This document shows positions 8,700-16,977 of a stretch of DNA of 64,000 nucleotides, piece after piece. Within the stretch, counting starts at the first letter, position 1; every line of letters begins with the position of its first letter. This DNA is from Streptomyces morookaense (GTDB lineage: Bacteria > Actinomycetota > Actinomycetes > Streptomycetales > Streptomycetaceae): positions 1-64,000 of the forward strand of contig NZ_JABBXF010000065.1 of the NCBI RefSeq assembly GCF_013030945.1, written 5' to 3'. A program made the position numbers and the translations under genes. The notes under the pieces were generated by a model, which was given only the letters and a program-made list of their open reading frames with translations, searched no databases and had not been told where the DNA came from.

Positions 8700-8901
8700 T
8701 CGACGGGATTCGCGACCGCGCCGACGCCGCCCGCGCGCACCTCGCCGGCAAGCAGAGCCGCTACCTGACCGTCTCGCAGGACGCGGTGACCGTCACCTCG
8801 CAGCCGCAGGGACCGCCGGCCGGCAGGTCGTGTGGCTCGACGGCACCACCGGCTTCACCGACCTGGTGACGCGCACCCGCCCCGCGGGCACCTGCGGCTG
8901 A
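8700..8901 (+). pseudogene. Degenerate gene remnant
   Basis: Two plus-strand frames hold protein-like text. One frame reads DRADAARAHLAGKQSRYL followed by TVSQDAVTVTSQPQG. A different frame then reads GRQVVWLDGTTGFTDLVTRT and ends in a TGA at 8901. This looks like the 3' part of a gene with a frameshift and no start. It could also be chance coding-like sequence in GC-rich DNA. I recognise no family. Confidence 0.3.
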
Positions 8902-8916
8902 CCCCGCGCAAGCCGA

Positions 8917-8946
8917 GGGCCCCCGGCGCCGATGTGCCGGGGGCCC
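8917..8946. terminator. Hairpin between the remnant and the GH25 gene
   Basis: A perfect 11-bp stem (8917-8927 with 8936-8946) with an 8-nt loop lies 12 nt past the stop of the minus-strand lysozyme gene. It should terminate that transcript and could serve the plus strand as well. Confidence 0.8.
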
Positions 8947-8958
8947 GCTGTCCGTGCC

Positions 8959-9816
8959 TCAGCCGTCGGCCAGCGCCTGCAGGCGGCTGAACGTGCCGTT
9001 GAAGCGGTTGTGGTCACCGACCGTGGGGCCCGAGTCGGTGTACTGCCAGATGGTGTGGAAGGACCAGCCCTTCGGGAGCTCCCCGACCGACGAACTGTAT
9101 TGCGGTGTCCACAACGGATTGACCGAGCCGAATCTGCTGTAGTTCCCCACGCACTCCTTCCACCACTTGGTGGCGGTGTAGAGCAGGGCGTCCCGCCCGG
9201 TGCGGCGGTAGTAGCGGTCGAAGAAGTCGGTCACCCAGTCGATCAGGTCGTCCGAACTCATTCCGTAGCAGGCGTCCCCGTAGGGGTTCCACTCCAGGTC
9301 GAGGACGCCCGGCAGCGTCTTGTGGTCACGCGACCAGCCGCCGCCGTGCCGGGCGAAGTAGTCCGCCTGCGCGGTGCCGCTGGAGTTGTCGGGCAGGGCG
9401 AAGTGGTACGCGCCGCGGATCATGCCGGCGTCGTACGAGCCGTCGTACTGCTGGGCGAAGTAGGGGTTGGTGTAGCTGGTGCCCTCGGTCGCCTTCGTGT
9501 AGGCGAAGCGCACCCCGCTCTTCTTCAGCTTGGACCAGGAAACGTTGCCGTTGTGGCTGCTGACGTCGACGCCTTCGACGGAGGCGGACCGCGGGCCCTG
9601 GGCCTCGTCCTGGCCTCCTTCGTGGTCCGTGACGGTGACGCCCATCCAGTCCTGTGCGGGGTGGGTGGGGTGCTTGGCGGGGGCGTACGACGCGTCGGCC
9701 GCGCCGGGCAGGGTGATCAGCAGGGCCAGGGCGGCCAGGAGGGACAGCAGGGGGGCGACCAGCCGGGGCGGTGCAGGGGGTCTGCGGCGCTCCCGGCCGG
9801 AGCAGTGCACGGGCAT
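8959..9816 (-). CDS. Secreted GH25 lysozyme (muramidase)
   Basis: This is a 285-aa secreted protein. Arg-rich residues are followed by a hydrophobic stretch at about 20-40 ending PGAADA, a signal peptide. The GH25 domain spans about residues 80-285. It begins VEGVDVSSHNGNVSW, contains FAYTKATEGTSYTNPYF and the catalytic acidic stretch VLDLEWNPYG, and ends with FHTIWQYTDSG. By family it hydrolyses the beta-1,4 MurNAc-GlcNAc bond of peptidoglycan. The ATG at 9816 follows GGAGG by 7 nt; a longer frame to 9978 is unlikely. It is divergent from the MarR-type gene at 10008. Confidence 0.93.
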   Translation of the reverse strand: MPVHCSGRERRRPPAPPRLVAPLLSLLAALALLITLPGAADASYAPAKHPTHPAQDWMGVTVTDHEGGQDEAQGPRSASVEGVDVSSHNGNVSWSKLKKSGVRFAYTKATEGTSYTNPYFAQQYDGSYDAGMIRGAYHFALPDNSSGTAQADYFARHGGGWSRDHKTLPGVLDLEWNPYGDACYGMSSDDLIDWVTDFFDRYYRRTGRDALLYTATKWWKECVGNYSRFGSVNPLWTPQYSSSVGELPKGWSFHTIWQYTDSGPTVGDHNRFNGTFSRLQALADG

Positions 9817-10007
9817 TGGCGTGCCTCCGGTGGGTGTGGCTTGGTATGACCATGCCATTACCGACGCTATGGGCGCCGATACACGCCGCGGTAGGGCCCC
9901 GGGGTGCTGCCGTTGGTCTAATCCTGCGAAATACTGACAGAGCTGCGGCGACGGTCCGCGGACGCAAGAACTTTTCATCGGCTGAAAAACGCGGAGAGGG
10001 CCCTGAC

Positions 10008-10478
10008 GTGCACCAGACCGGTATCCCGGAGCCCGGCGACGGCGCGGACCACGAGGAATTTCTCGCCCTGGAGCGCGAGCTGGCCGTGTTCCTGCGCCGC
10101 GCCCGCGCCTCGTCCGGGGAGTTGGCCCGGGAGGTCCATCCCGACCTTGAGCCGGCGGCCTACGGGCTGCTGATCCGCCTCGTGGAGGCGGGGCAGCAGC
10201 GGGCCACGGACCTCGCTGCCTATTTCGGGGTCGGGAAGGCCACGATGAGCCGTCAGCTGCGGGCGCTGTGCGACCTGGGGCTCGTCGAGCGGGAGCCGGA
10301 TCCCGCCGACGGGCGGGCGTCCCTGATCCGCGTCACGGAGGAGGGCGGGGCGCGCTTCCAGCGGGTTCGGGATGCGCGGCGCGCGCAGTACATGAGCAAG
10401 CTGGCGGACTGGGACCGGGGCGAGATCGCGGAGCTGGCGCGTCTGCTGCATCAGCTGAACGCGAGCGCGGAGGGCTAG
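10008..10478 (+). CDS. MarR-family transcriptional regulator
   Basis: This is a 156-aa winged-helix regulator. The DNA-binding region is QQRATDLAAYFGVGKATMSRQLRALCDLGLVERE, quoted here in spirit from about residues 65-97, with the recognition helix centred on KATMSRQL. The wing DPADGRASLIRVTEEG follows. It starts from GTG 10008 after GGAGAGGG. It is divergent from the GH25 lysozyme gene, so the lysozyme or itself are plausible targets. No clear operator palindrome was identified in the 190-nt gap. The ligand is unknown. Confidence 0.9.
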   Translation: MHQTGIPEPGDGADHEEFLALERELAVFLRRARASSGELAREVHPDLEPAAYGLLIRLVEAGQQRATDLAAYFGVGKATMSRQLRALCDLGLVEREPDPADGRASLIRVTEEGGARFQRVRDARRAQYMSKLADWDRGEIAELARLLHQLNASAEG

Positions 10479-10530
10479 CGTTCCGGGGGGCGGTAGGCCG
10501 GGTGCCCTGACGGGGCCCGGCGGCCCCCTT

Positions 10531-11280
10531 CTACGGCACCACATACAGCGCCGTCGCATCGTCGTGCCGTTTGCCGAGTCGGCGGTTGGTCACAAGCTCG
10601 GCAGCGCGCACCCGGTCGATCAGCGCCTGCGGCCCCTCCTTCGCCAGAAGGGTCAGGCAGTCCGCCCAGTCCCCCTCCCCGAACACCTCCACCCACCGGC
10701 TCGCCCCGTCCGTCATCGCCGCCATCGCCCGCACGGCCGCCCGCGGCAGCGCACCCGTGACGGCCCGGCCGGCCACCGCCGGGTCCGCGGCGGCCGTGAA
10801 GAAGCCGCCCTCCGCGTTGCGGTGGGCGTCCGTGACGGGGCCCAGCGCGGCCAGCCGCTCGATCCGGTCGTCCCGGACGGCGCGCACCGCGCGCCCGTCC
10901 GCCAGCAGCAACACCGAGTCCGACAGCACCAGATACTCCACCCGCTCCGCGTCCCACCGCGCAATCACCACCGTCGCCTGCGGCGTCCGCCGGTGTGTCA
11001 GGTCGCACGTGTCCCGATGCGCCGCAGCGGTACGGCCGATGGCGGCCGACAGGCAGTCGGCCAGCGGCAACTCCCGTTCGCCGCACGCGAGGTTCAGCAG
11101 AGCCCCGCCCAACCGCCCCACGAACCACGGCACCCCGTGCCGGCACCCCGTACCGCCGTCCTCCGGTGGGGTCACCCCGTCGAGAAGGACGAACGCCCCG
11201 TCCGCCCCTCCGCCCACCGACGCGAAATCCTCGTTCCGGCGCCCCGGAACACCCGGCTGAGTGGCGAGTTCGATACGCAT
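10531..11280 (-). CDS. PP2C-like phosphatase-domain protein
   Basis: This is a 249-aa protein with features of the PPM/PP2C fold. GRRNEDFASVGGGADGAFV near residues 13-31 resembles the N-terminal RxxNED metal motif, and VLLDGVTPP carries the second DG. AMTDGASRWVEVFG is the third metal-site region, and RLGKRHDDATALYVV is the C-terminal DD motif. It is probably a metal-dependent serine/threonine phosphatase or a relative. The ATG at 11280 is chosen, although no strong ribosome binding site is visible. It is divergent from the conservon operon, with a perfect palindrome in the gap. Confidence 0.75.
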   Translation of the reverse strand: MRIELATQPGVPGRRNEDFASVGGGADGAFVLLDGVTPPEDGGTGCRHGVPWFVGRLGGALLNLACGERELPLADCLSAAIGRTAAAHRDTCDLTHRRTPQATVVIARWDAERVEYLVLSDSVLLLADGRAVRAVRDDRIERLAALGPVTDAHRNAEGGFFTAAADPAVAGRAVTGALPRAAVRAMAAMTDGASRWVEVFGEGDWADCLTLLAKEGPQALIDRVRAAELVTNRRLGKRHDDATALYVVP

Positions 11281-11415
11281 GCGGCCAGTGTGCAGGATGC
11301 CGGAATTTCCCCGGCCGTTGGCGCGCATCCTTCCGGCGTGCCGGGCGGTTTACCGGGTGGGCATGCGCCAGGGGGAAGTGCGGCGGGTGCCGTCAGCAGG
11401 ATTCAGGGGATCAAC

Positions 11416-11440
11416 AGTGAAGTTCCGGGTGAACTTCACT
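11416..11440. promoter_or_regulatory. Perfect 9-bp-arm palindrome upstream of the conservon
   Basis: AGTGAAGTT-N7-AACTTCACT is a perfect inverted repeat in the divergent gap between the phosphatase-like gene and cvnA, 114 nt before the cvnA start. Its size and symmetry suit a dimeric repressor. The binding protein is unknown. Confidence 0.55.
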
Positions 11441-11553
11441 CCTTCGAATGAGCGGGGGAGTGAAGCAGGCCTGCCTCAGACGGGTGCTGAAAGGGTCAAA
11501 TCAGTGCCGCAGGACCAGGGGCGGGGCGGACGCGAGACAGATTGTGAGCACCG

Positions 11554-14151
11554 GTGCGGAAGAAGCGGCTTCGGGGCGCCCAGCGCGAACAGCAGACCAC
11601 GGCGGTGCCGGAGCGCACCGTCCGCGTCCGCAACCGGCTCATCGCCTCCGTGACGGTCGTGTCGCTCACGGTTCTCGGCGCAGGCGCCTTCGGCATCGCC
11701 GACGCCCTGCGGGACCGCGCGGAGTCCCAGCGGCTGGCCGCGTTCGCCAGAGCCGACAACGCGGCCGTCGCGCTCGCGCACTCGCTGGCCGACGAGCGCG
11801 ACGCCATGACCGCCTACGTGGCCGCGGGCCGTGGCGGCGCGGCCGCCGTGTCCGGTGCCCAACGGGCGCGTGTGGACCGGCAGATCGAGGAGTTCGGGCA
11901 GTCCGCCCCGGCGTCCGTGCGGGATCTCCTCGCAGGGCTTCCCGAGGTCCGCCACAAGGCGCTCGCCGGGCCCGGTGACGCCCTGACGGTCTTCACCGCC
12001 TACACCGCCGTCGTGCAGGCCCTGCACGGGGTCAGCGGCGCGCTCGTCCACCGGCTGCCCGCCCGGGCCGCCGCGGGGGACGCGGCGGCGCTGCCCCCGC
12101 TGGGCCGCGCCGTCGAGGAGGCCTCGGCCACCCGCGGGCTGCTGCTGGCCGCGCTCGCCTCCCGCGGCCGGTCCGAACTGGGCGCCGCCGCCCAGCAGTC
12201 CGCACTGCGCGAGCGTTCTGCCCTTGCCGACTTCCGGCAACTGGCCGGGGCCGACACGCGGGACTCGTACGCCCGCGCCGTCGGCGGCCCCGGTACCGCC
12301 GACGCCGTCGCCCTGCTCGACCACCTCGTCACCGCATCGCCCGCCACGGCGGCGGCCGATGCGGAGGGCGCCAGGTCGCCGGACGAGATCCATGCGGCCC
12401 TGACCACCCGGATCGAGGCCATGCGCGGGGTCGAGTCCGGCCTCGCCACGGACGCCATGGCCCGCCTCGGCCGGCTCCGCACCCACGACCTCGAAGCCCT
12501 CGAAGTCCGCAGCGCGCTCGCTGCGTTGTGCTTCCTCCTCACCCTCGGCGCCGGTACCGCCGCCGCCCGGTCGGTCACCCGGCCGCTGTCCGCGCTGCGG
12601 CGCGGCGCCCGGCGCGTGTGCGCCGAGCCGCTGACGCGCGACCCGGTCGCCGTCAAGGGCCGGGACGACGAGTTCGCGGAGATCGCCCGGGCGGTCAACG
12701 TGCTGCACGGCACGGTCGTCCGGCAGCGCGAGCGCATGAACTTCCTGGAGGGCGAGCGCACCCGGCTCGACGGCGCCCGGCGCGACATGGCCGAGGAGCG
12801 CGACACGCTGCGCACCCGGCATCAGGAGCTCGCCGACCGGCTGGCCTGTCTCACCGGGCGGATCCACGCCACCGTCGTCAACCTTTCGCTGCGCACCCTC
12901 GGCCTGGTCGAGCGGCAGCTCTCGGTCATCGAGTCCCTGGAGGCCCACGAGGCCGATCCGGACCGCCTCGCCGTGCTGTTCAAACTTGACCACCTTGCCA
13001 CGCGGATGCGCCGCCACAACGAGAACCTGCTGGTCCTCGCCGGCGCCGAGCACGGCGGCGGACACACCGGGTCCGTCCCGCTGCTGGACGTGCTGCGGGC
13101 TGCCGTCAGCGAGATCGAGCGCTACGAGCGCGTCCGCATCCACTCCCTCCCCGCCCGCTCCCAGCTCGTCGGCTTCGCGTCGGACGACGTCAGTCATCTC
13201 GTGGCCGAACTGCTGGAGAACGCCACCGCGTTCTCCCCGCCGGACGTGCAAGTGCAGGTGTCCGGATGGCTGTTGGAGAACGGCGAGGTCATGCTCTCCG
13301 TGCAGGACGAGGGCATCGGCATGTCGCCCGAACGCCTGGAGGAGCTCAACGCCCTCCTCGCCCAGCCCGACCCGGATCCGGGCCGGATCCCCATGGGGAC
13401 GCGCAAGCAGGGCCAGGGGCCGGGCACGGGCGACGAGGCCTCCCGCCCCGTCATGGGCCTCGGCCTGTACGTCGTCGCCCGGCTCGCCGCCCGGCACGGG
13501 GTGCGCGTCAAACTGCGCGAGCAGCGCCCCGGCGGCATCACCGCCGTCGTCGTGCTGCCCGCCCACCTGCTGCCCGCCGACGCCCCGGCACCCGACCCCG
13601 CCGCCGCACCGCCCGTGCCCGGCGCCGGGACGGCCCCGCCGCGCGTCAACCTGCCGGGCGCCGTCGCCGAGGCCAACTCCCATACGCTGCCCGGCCGCCC
13701 CCTCCGAACGGCTGAAACCGCACACCGCTCCCCGGTCCACGCCACGGCACCCGACGCCTCCGAGCAGACGATGGAGCTGCGTGCCGTACGGGACGGCCAC
13801 CGCCCCCCGCCGGGCCGCCACGCCCGCCCCGGAGCGCCGGCCCCCCGCCGCCCCGCGGAACCCGCCCCCGCCCCGGAACCACCGGCCCCGCGGCCCGCGC
13901 CGGAGCCCCGCGAGGTCACCGGTACGGGCCTGCCCAAGCGCACACCGAAGACCGTCGTCCAGAAGCCCGTACCGCTCAGCGTGCGGCACGGGGTGGACGC
14001 CGATGCGCTGCGCCGCAAGCTCGCCGGATTCCAGCAGGGCGCCCGGGACGGACGGCGCGACGTCGAAGCGGAGTTGACGGAACGTGATATTGGTCGGCGT
14101 CGCACGGGGGCATCGGACGACGGCGGCACTGTCGAGGAGGCACGCGGTTGA
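11554..14151 (+). CDS. cvnA: Conservon sensor kinase-like protein CvnA
   Basis: This is an 865-aa membrane protein. TM1 lies at about residues 29-48. A large extracytoplasmic nitrate/nitrite-sensing-like helical domain follows. TM2 near residues 325-343 (AALCFLLTLGAGTAAARSV) leads into a HAMP-like linker. The HATPase domain shows LVAELLENATAFSPPDVQVQ and MGLGLYVVARLAARHG, but I see no canonical HisKA phospho-acceptor box. A long Pro/Ala-rich tail ends with VDADALRRKLAGFQQG. It is the first gene of a cvnABCD operon; the family forms a membrane-associated complex with the three downstream proteins. It starts from GTG 11554. The cvnB start overlaps its stop. Confidence 0.9.
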   Translation: MRKKRLRGAQREQQTTAVPERTVRVRNRLIASVTVVSLTVLGAGAFGIADALRDRAESQRLAAFARADNAAVALAHSLADERDAMTAYVAAGRGGAAAVSGAQRARVDRQIEEFGQSAPASVRDLLAGLPEVRHKALAGPGDALTVFTAYTAVVQALHGVSGALVHRLPARAAAGDAAALPPLGRAVEEASATRGLLLAALASRGRSELGAAAQQSALRERSALADFRQLAGADTRDSYARAVGGPGTADAVALLDHLVTASPATAAADAEGARSPDEIHAALTTRIEAMRGVESGLATDAMARLGRLRTHDLEALEVRSALAALCFLLTLGAGTAAARSVTRPLSALRRGARRVCAEPLTRDPVAVKGRDDEFAEIARAVNVLHGTVVRQRERMNFLEGERTRLDGARRDMAEERDTLRTRHQELADRLACLTGRIHATVVNLSLRTLGLVERQLSVIESLEAHEADPDRLAVLFKLDHLATRMRRHNENLLVLAGAEHGGGHTGSVPLLDVLRAAVSEIERYERVRIHSLPARSQLVGFASDDVSHLVAELLENATAFSPPDVQVQVSGWLLENGEVMLSVQDEGIGMSPERLEELNALLAQPDPDPGRIPMGTRKQGQGPGTGDEASRPVMGLGLYVVARLAARHGVRVKLREQRPGGITAVVVLPAHLLPADAPAPDPAAAPPVPGAGTAPPRVNLPGAVAEANSHTLPGRPLRTAETAHRSPVHATAPDASEQTMELRAVRDGHRPPPGRHARPGAPAPRRPAEPAPAPEPPAPRPAPEPREVTGTGLPKRTPKTVVQKPVPLSVRHGVDADALRRKLAGFQQGARDGRRDVEAELTERDIGRRRTGASDDGGTVEEARG

Positions 14152-14675
14152 CTGCATTTTCCCAGGGGGCGACGCCCGTCACCCCCGTCGGCACCATGGA
14201 CACCGCGCTCGGGGGACTGAGCAGCGAAGCCCGCAATCTGCACTGGCTGTTGACGGACCTGGTCGAGGAGGTCGCGGGCGTGCTGTCCGTCGCCGTCGTC
14301 TCCTCGGACGGGCTGCTGCTGCTCTCCTCCGAGACGGACTGGCGGCCGGCGGCCGCGGGGACGGACCGGCAGGAGGGCCCGCGCGGCTCCTCCGCCGACC
14401 TGGCCACCATCGTGGCCGGGCTCGGCAGCCTGACCACGGGGGCGGCGACGCTGATGGACGGCGGCCCGGTCAAGCAGACCATGGTCGCCATGGACCACGG
14501 CAGCCTGTTCGTGATGACCATCAGCGACGGCTCGCTGCTGGGCGTCCACACCGCCCCCGACTGCGACATGAGCATCGTCGCCTACCACATGGCGCTCTTC
14601 GTGGGCCGGGCCGGACATGTGCTCACCCCCGAACTCCGGCGCGAGCTGCGGCAGTCGGTGGAGGCGGTCAGGTGA
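14148..14675 (+). CDS. cvnB: Conservon roadblock/LC7 protein CvnB
   Basis: This is a 175-aa roadblock/LC7-domain protein. LHWLLTDLVEEVAGVLSVAV near residues 30-49 opens the domain. SDGLLLLSS, ATIVAGLGSLTTGAATLMDGG and YHMALFVGRAGHVLTPELR follow. The TTG start at 14148 overlaps the cvnA stop (TTGA) and has GAGGAGG 7 nt upstream, which supports translational coupling. The protein is longer than a minimal roadblock domain because of an N-terminal flexible segment. In conservons it is thought to regulate the partner GTPase CvnD. Confidence 0.93.
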   Translation: MTAFSQGATPVTPVGTMDTALGGLSSEARNLHWLLTDLVEEVAGVLSVAVVSSDGLLLLSSETDWRPAAAGTDRQEGPRGSSADLATIVAGLGSLTTGAATLMDGGPVKQTMVAMDHGSLFVMTISDGSLLGVHTAPDCDMSIVAYHMALFVGRAGHVLTPELRRELRQSVEAVR

Positions 14676-15094
14676 CTGCCGCACCGGTCATCTCCGCCGT
14701 CGGCCCGGTCGCCCGCGCGGCCGCGCCGGGCCGGAGAACGGCGCGCGTCCGCCCGTACTCGCTCACGGGCGGACGCACCCGCTTCGGCCATGTGCTGCTC
14801 GTGGAGACCTTCGTGGCCGCCTCGGCCGACCCCGACGAGGAGCCCGCACCGGCCCCCGGCGGGCTGGCCGCCCGGGTGATGCCCGAAGTCCGCGCCATCG
14901 TCGGGCTGTGCAGGAGGCTGCGCTCGGTCGCCGAGGTCTCCGCACTGCTGAAGATGCCGCTGGGCGTGGTGCGGGTGCTCCTCGGCGACCTCGCAGACCA
15001 GGGAAGGATCCGCGTCTACGGCACCGGTGACGCCACCGGACGGCCCGACCGCGCGTTGCTGGAAAGGGTGCAGAGTGGACTACGCAGGCTCTGA
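14672..15094 (+). CDS. cvnC: Conservon DUF742 protein CvnC
   Basis: This is a 140-aa DUF742 protein. RVRPYSLTGGRTRFG is the family's N-terminal signature, followed by EVRAIVGLCRRLRSVAEV and a winged-helix-like part, LLKMPLGVVRVLLGDLADQG. The GTG at 14672 overlaps the cvnB stop (GTGA). The 3' end overlaps the start of cvnD by 20 nt. It is an expected member of the conservon membrane complex; its biochemical role is not established. Confidence 0.92.
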   Translation: MTAAPVISAVGPVARAAAPGRRTARVRPYSLTGGRTRFGHVLLVETFVAASADPDEEPAPAPGGLAARVMPEVRAIVGLCRRLRSVAEVSALLKMPLGVVRVLLGDLADQGRIRVYGTGDATGRPDRALLERVQSGLRRL

Positions 15095-15710
15095 CACGAC
15101 AACGGGACCCGAAGCGGACCACCAGGGCCCGCGGAGCTGGCAGACCGACCGCTCCCGGGCCCCCGCCGTCACCAAGATCGTCATCGCGGGCGGCTTCGGC
15201 GTCGGCAAGACCACCTTCGTCGGCTCCGTCTCGGAGATCACCCCGCTGCGCACCGAGGCCGTCATGACGGAGGCGGGCGAGGCGGTGGACGACTTCGAGG
15301 CCGTCCCCGACAAGGACACCACCACGGTCGCCATGGACTTCGGGCGCATCACGCTCGAATCCGACCTCGTGCTCTACCTGTTCGGCACGCCCGGCCAGAA
15401 ACGGTTCTGGTTCATGTGGGACGACCTGGTGCGCGGGGCCATCGGGGCGGTGGTGCTGGTCGACACCCGGCGCCTGGAGGACTGCTTCCCCGCCCTCGAC
15501 TACTTCGAGAGCGGCGGGCTGCCCTACATCGTCGCCGTCAACCACTTCGAGGGCACGGCCCGTTACGAGCCCGAGGTGGTGCGCGAGGCGCTGTCCCTGC
15601 CCGCCCAGGTGCCGGTGCTGGTGATGGACGCCCGCAAGCGGATCACCGTCGTCGACACCTTGCTCACCCTCGTCGGCAGGGCCCTGGAAATCACCCCCGG
15701 GCGGCTCTGA
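15075..15710 (+). CDS. cvnD: Conservon small GTPase-like protein CvnD
   Basis: This is a 211-aa P-loop GTPase-like protein. Walker A is AGGFGVGKTT with Lys45. The switch region has DKDTTTVAMDFGRI, the G3-like motif is YLFGTPGQKRF, and the specificity position reads AVNHFEG instead of NKxD, as is usual for CvnD proteins. GTG 15075 follows GGAAAGGG and lies inside the 3' end of cvnC. It is predicted to be the nucleotide switch output of the conservon. The flavin monooxygenase-like gene begins 1 nt after its stop, so the two are surely co-transcribed. Confidence 0.93.
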   Translation: MDYAGSDTTTGPEADHQGPRSWQTDRSRAPAVTKIVIAGGFGVGKTTFVGSVSEITPLRTEAVMTEAGEAVDDFEAVPDKDTTTVAMDFGRITLESDLVLYLFGTPGQKRFWFMWDDLVRGAIGAVVLVDTRRLEDCFPALDYFESGGLPYIVAVNHFEGTARYEPEVVREALSLPAQVPVLVMDARKRITVVDTLLTLVGRALEITPGRL

Positions 15711-15711
15711 G

Positions 15712-16977
15712 ATGCGCCGGATCCTCATAGTCGGAGCCGGCCAGGCCGGCCTCCAACTCGCCCTGGGACTCCAGGGACGGGGCTACGACGTGACGCTCAT
15801 GTCGCACCGGTCGCCCGACGAGATCCGCTCCGGCCGCGTCATGTCCACCCAGGTCATGTTCCACACCGCCCTGCAGCACGAGCGCGGCCTCGGCCTCCAC
15901 TTCTGGGAGGACCGGGCCCCGCGCATCGAGCGCCTCGGCGTGTCCATGGCCGGCACGGTGGCCGGGCGCCCCGGGGTCCGGCGTGTGGTCGACTGGGCCG
16001 GCCGGCTGGACCGTTGCGCCCAGTCCGTCGACCAGCGGCTGAAGATGGCGGGCTGGCTGGAGACGTTCTCCGAGCGCGGCGGCCGGGTCGTGGTGCACGG
16101 GGTCGCCGTCTCCGACCTCGACTTCCTGGCCCACCGCTACGACCTCGTGGTGATCGCGGCCGGCAAGGGCGAACTCGCCTCGCTCTTCGCCCGCGATCCC
16201 GCCCGTTCCCCGTACACCGCACCGCAGCGCTGCCTCGCGCTCGCCTATGTGCACGGCCTGGGCCCGCGCCCGGAACATCCCGAATACGACGCCGTCCGCT
16301 GCAACTTCGTGCCCGGCGTCGGCGAGCTGTGGGTGATCCCCGCGTTCACCGCCTCCGGCCGCGCCGACATCCTCTTCTGGGAGGGCCTCCCCGGTGGCCC
16401 GCTGGACGTCTTCCGCCGGGCCGAGGACCCGGGCGAGCATCTGGCCCGGACGCTGGAGCTGATGGAGCGGTTCACGCCATGGGAGTACGGGCGTGCCACG
16501 GCCGTCGAACTCACCGATGCGCAGGCCACGTTGACCGGCCGCTACACCCCCGCCGTGCGCGAGCCGGTGGGCGTGCTGCCGTCGGGGGTGCCGGTGCTCG
16601 GCGCCGGGGACGCGGTCGTGCTCAACGACCCGGTCGCCGCGCAGGGCGCCAACTCGGCGGCCAAGTGCGCCGCCGTCTACCTCGCCGCGATCACCGAGCG
16701 CGGGGACGCCCCGTTCGACGCGGCCTGGATGCGGGCGACGTTCGCCCGCTGGTGGGCGGGGGCGCGGCATGCGACGAAGTGGACGAACCTGATGCTGGGG
16801 CCGTTGCCGGTGCACGTGCGTGACGTGCTGGGGGCGGCGGCCGGTCTGCAGCCGGTTGCCGATCGCTTCGCGAACGGGTTCGACGATCCGGCGGACTTCG
16901 ACGAGTGGTTCTACGACGCGGCGAAGGCGGGGCACTACGTGGCGCGGGCCCGTCGGCCGAGCACGACCCGCAGTTAG
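15712..16977 (+). CDS. StyA-like FAD-dependent monooxygenase
   Basis: This is a 421-aa flavoprotein with an N-terminal Rossmann motif ILIVGAGQAGLQLALGL and a second FAD region YDLVVIAAGKGELAS. The C-terminal part VPVLGAGDAVVLNDPVAAQG is typical of group E monooxygenases (styrene/indole monooxygenase oxygenase component). Such enzymes need an external flavin reductase, and none is adjacent. It starts 1 nt after cvnD, so it belongs to the conservon operon. Its TAG stop overlaps the TAA of the convergent NlpC/P60 gene. Substrate unknown. Confidence 0.85.
   Translation: MRRILIVGAGQAGLQLALGLQGRGYDVTLMSHRSPDEIRSGRVMSTQVMFHTALQHERGLGLHFWEDRAPRIERLGVSMAGTVAGRPGVRRVVDWAGRLDRCAQSVDQRLKMAGWLETFSERGGRVVVHGVAVSDLDFLAHRYDLVVIAAGKGELASLFARDPARSPYTAPQRCLALAYVHGLGPRPEHPEYDAVRCNFVPGVGELWVIPAFTASGRADILFWEGLPGGPLDVFRRAEDPGEHLARTLELMERFTPWEYGRATAVELTDAQATLTGRYTPAVREPVGVLPSGVPVLGAGDAVVLNDPVAAQGANSAAKCAAVYLAAITERGDAPFDAAWMRATFARWWAGARHATKWTNLMLGPLPVHVRDVLGAAAGLQPVADRFANGFDDPADFDEWFYDAAKAGHYVARARRPSTTRS

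Noticed and set aside
11476..14157. 893-aa minus-strand open frame opposite cvnA
   Set aside because: It mirrors cvnA exactly, with Gly/Arg-biased composition and no domain; the plus-strand operon is fully supported.
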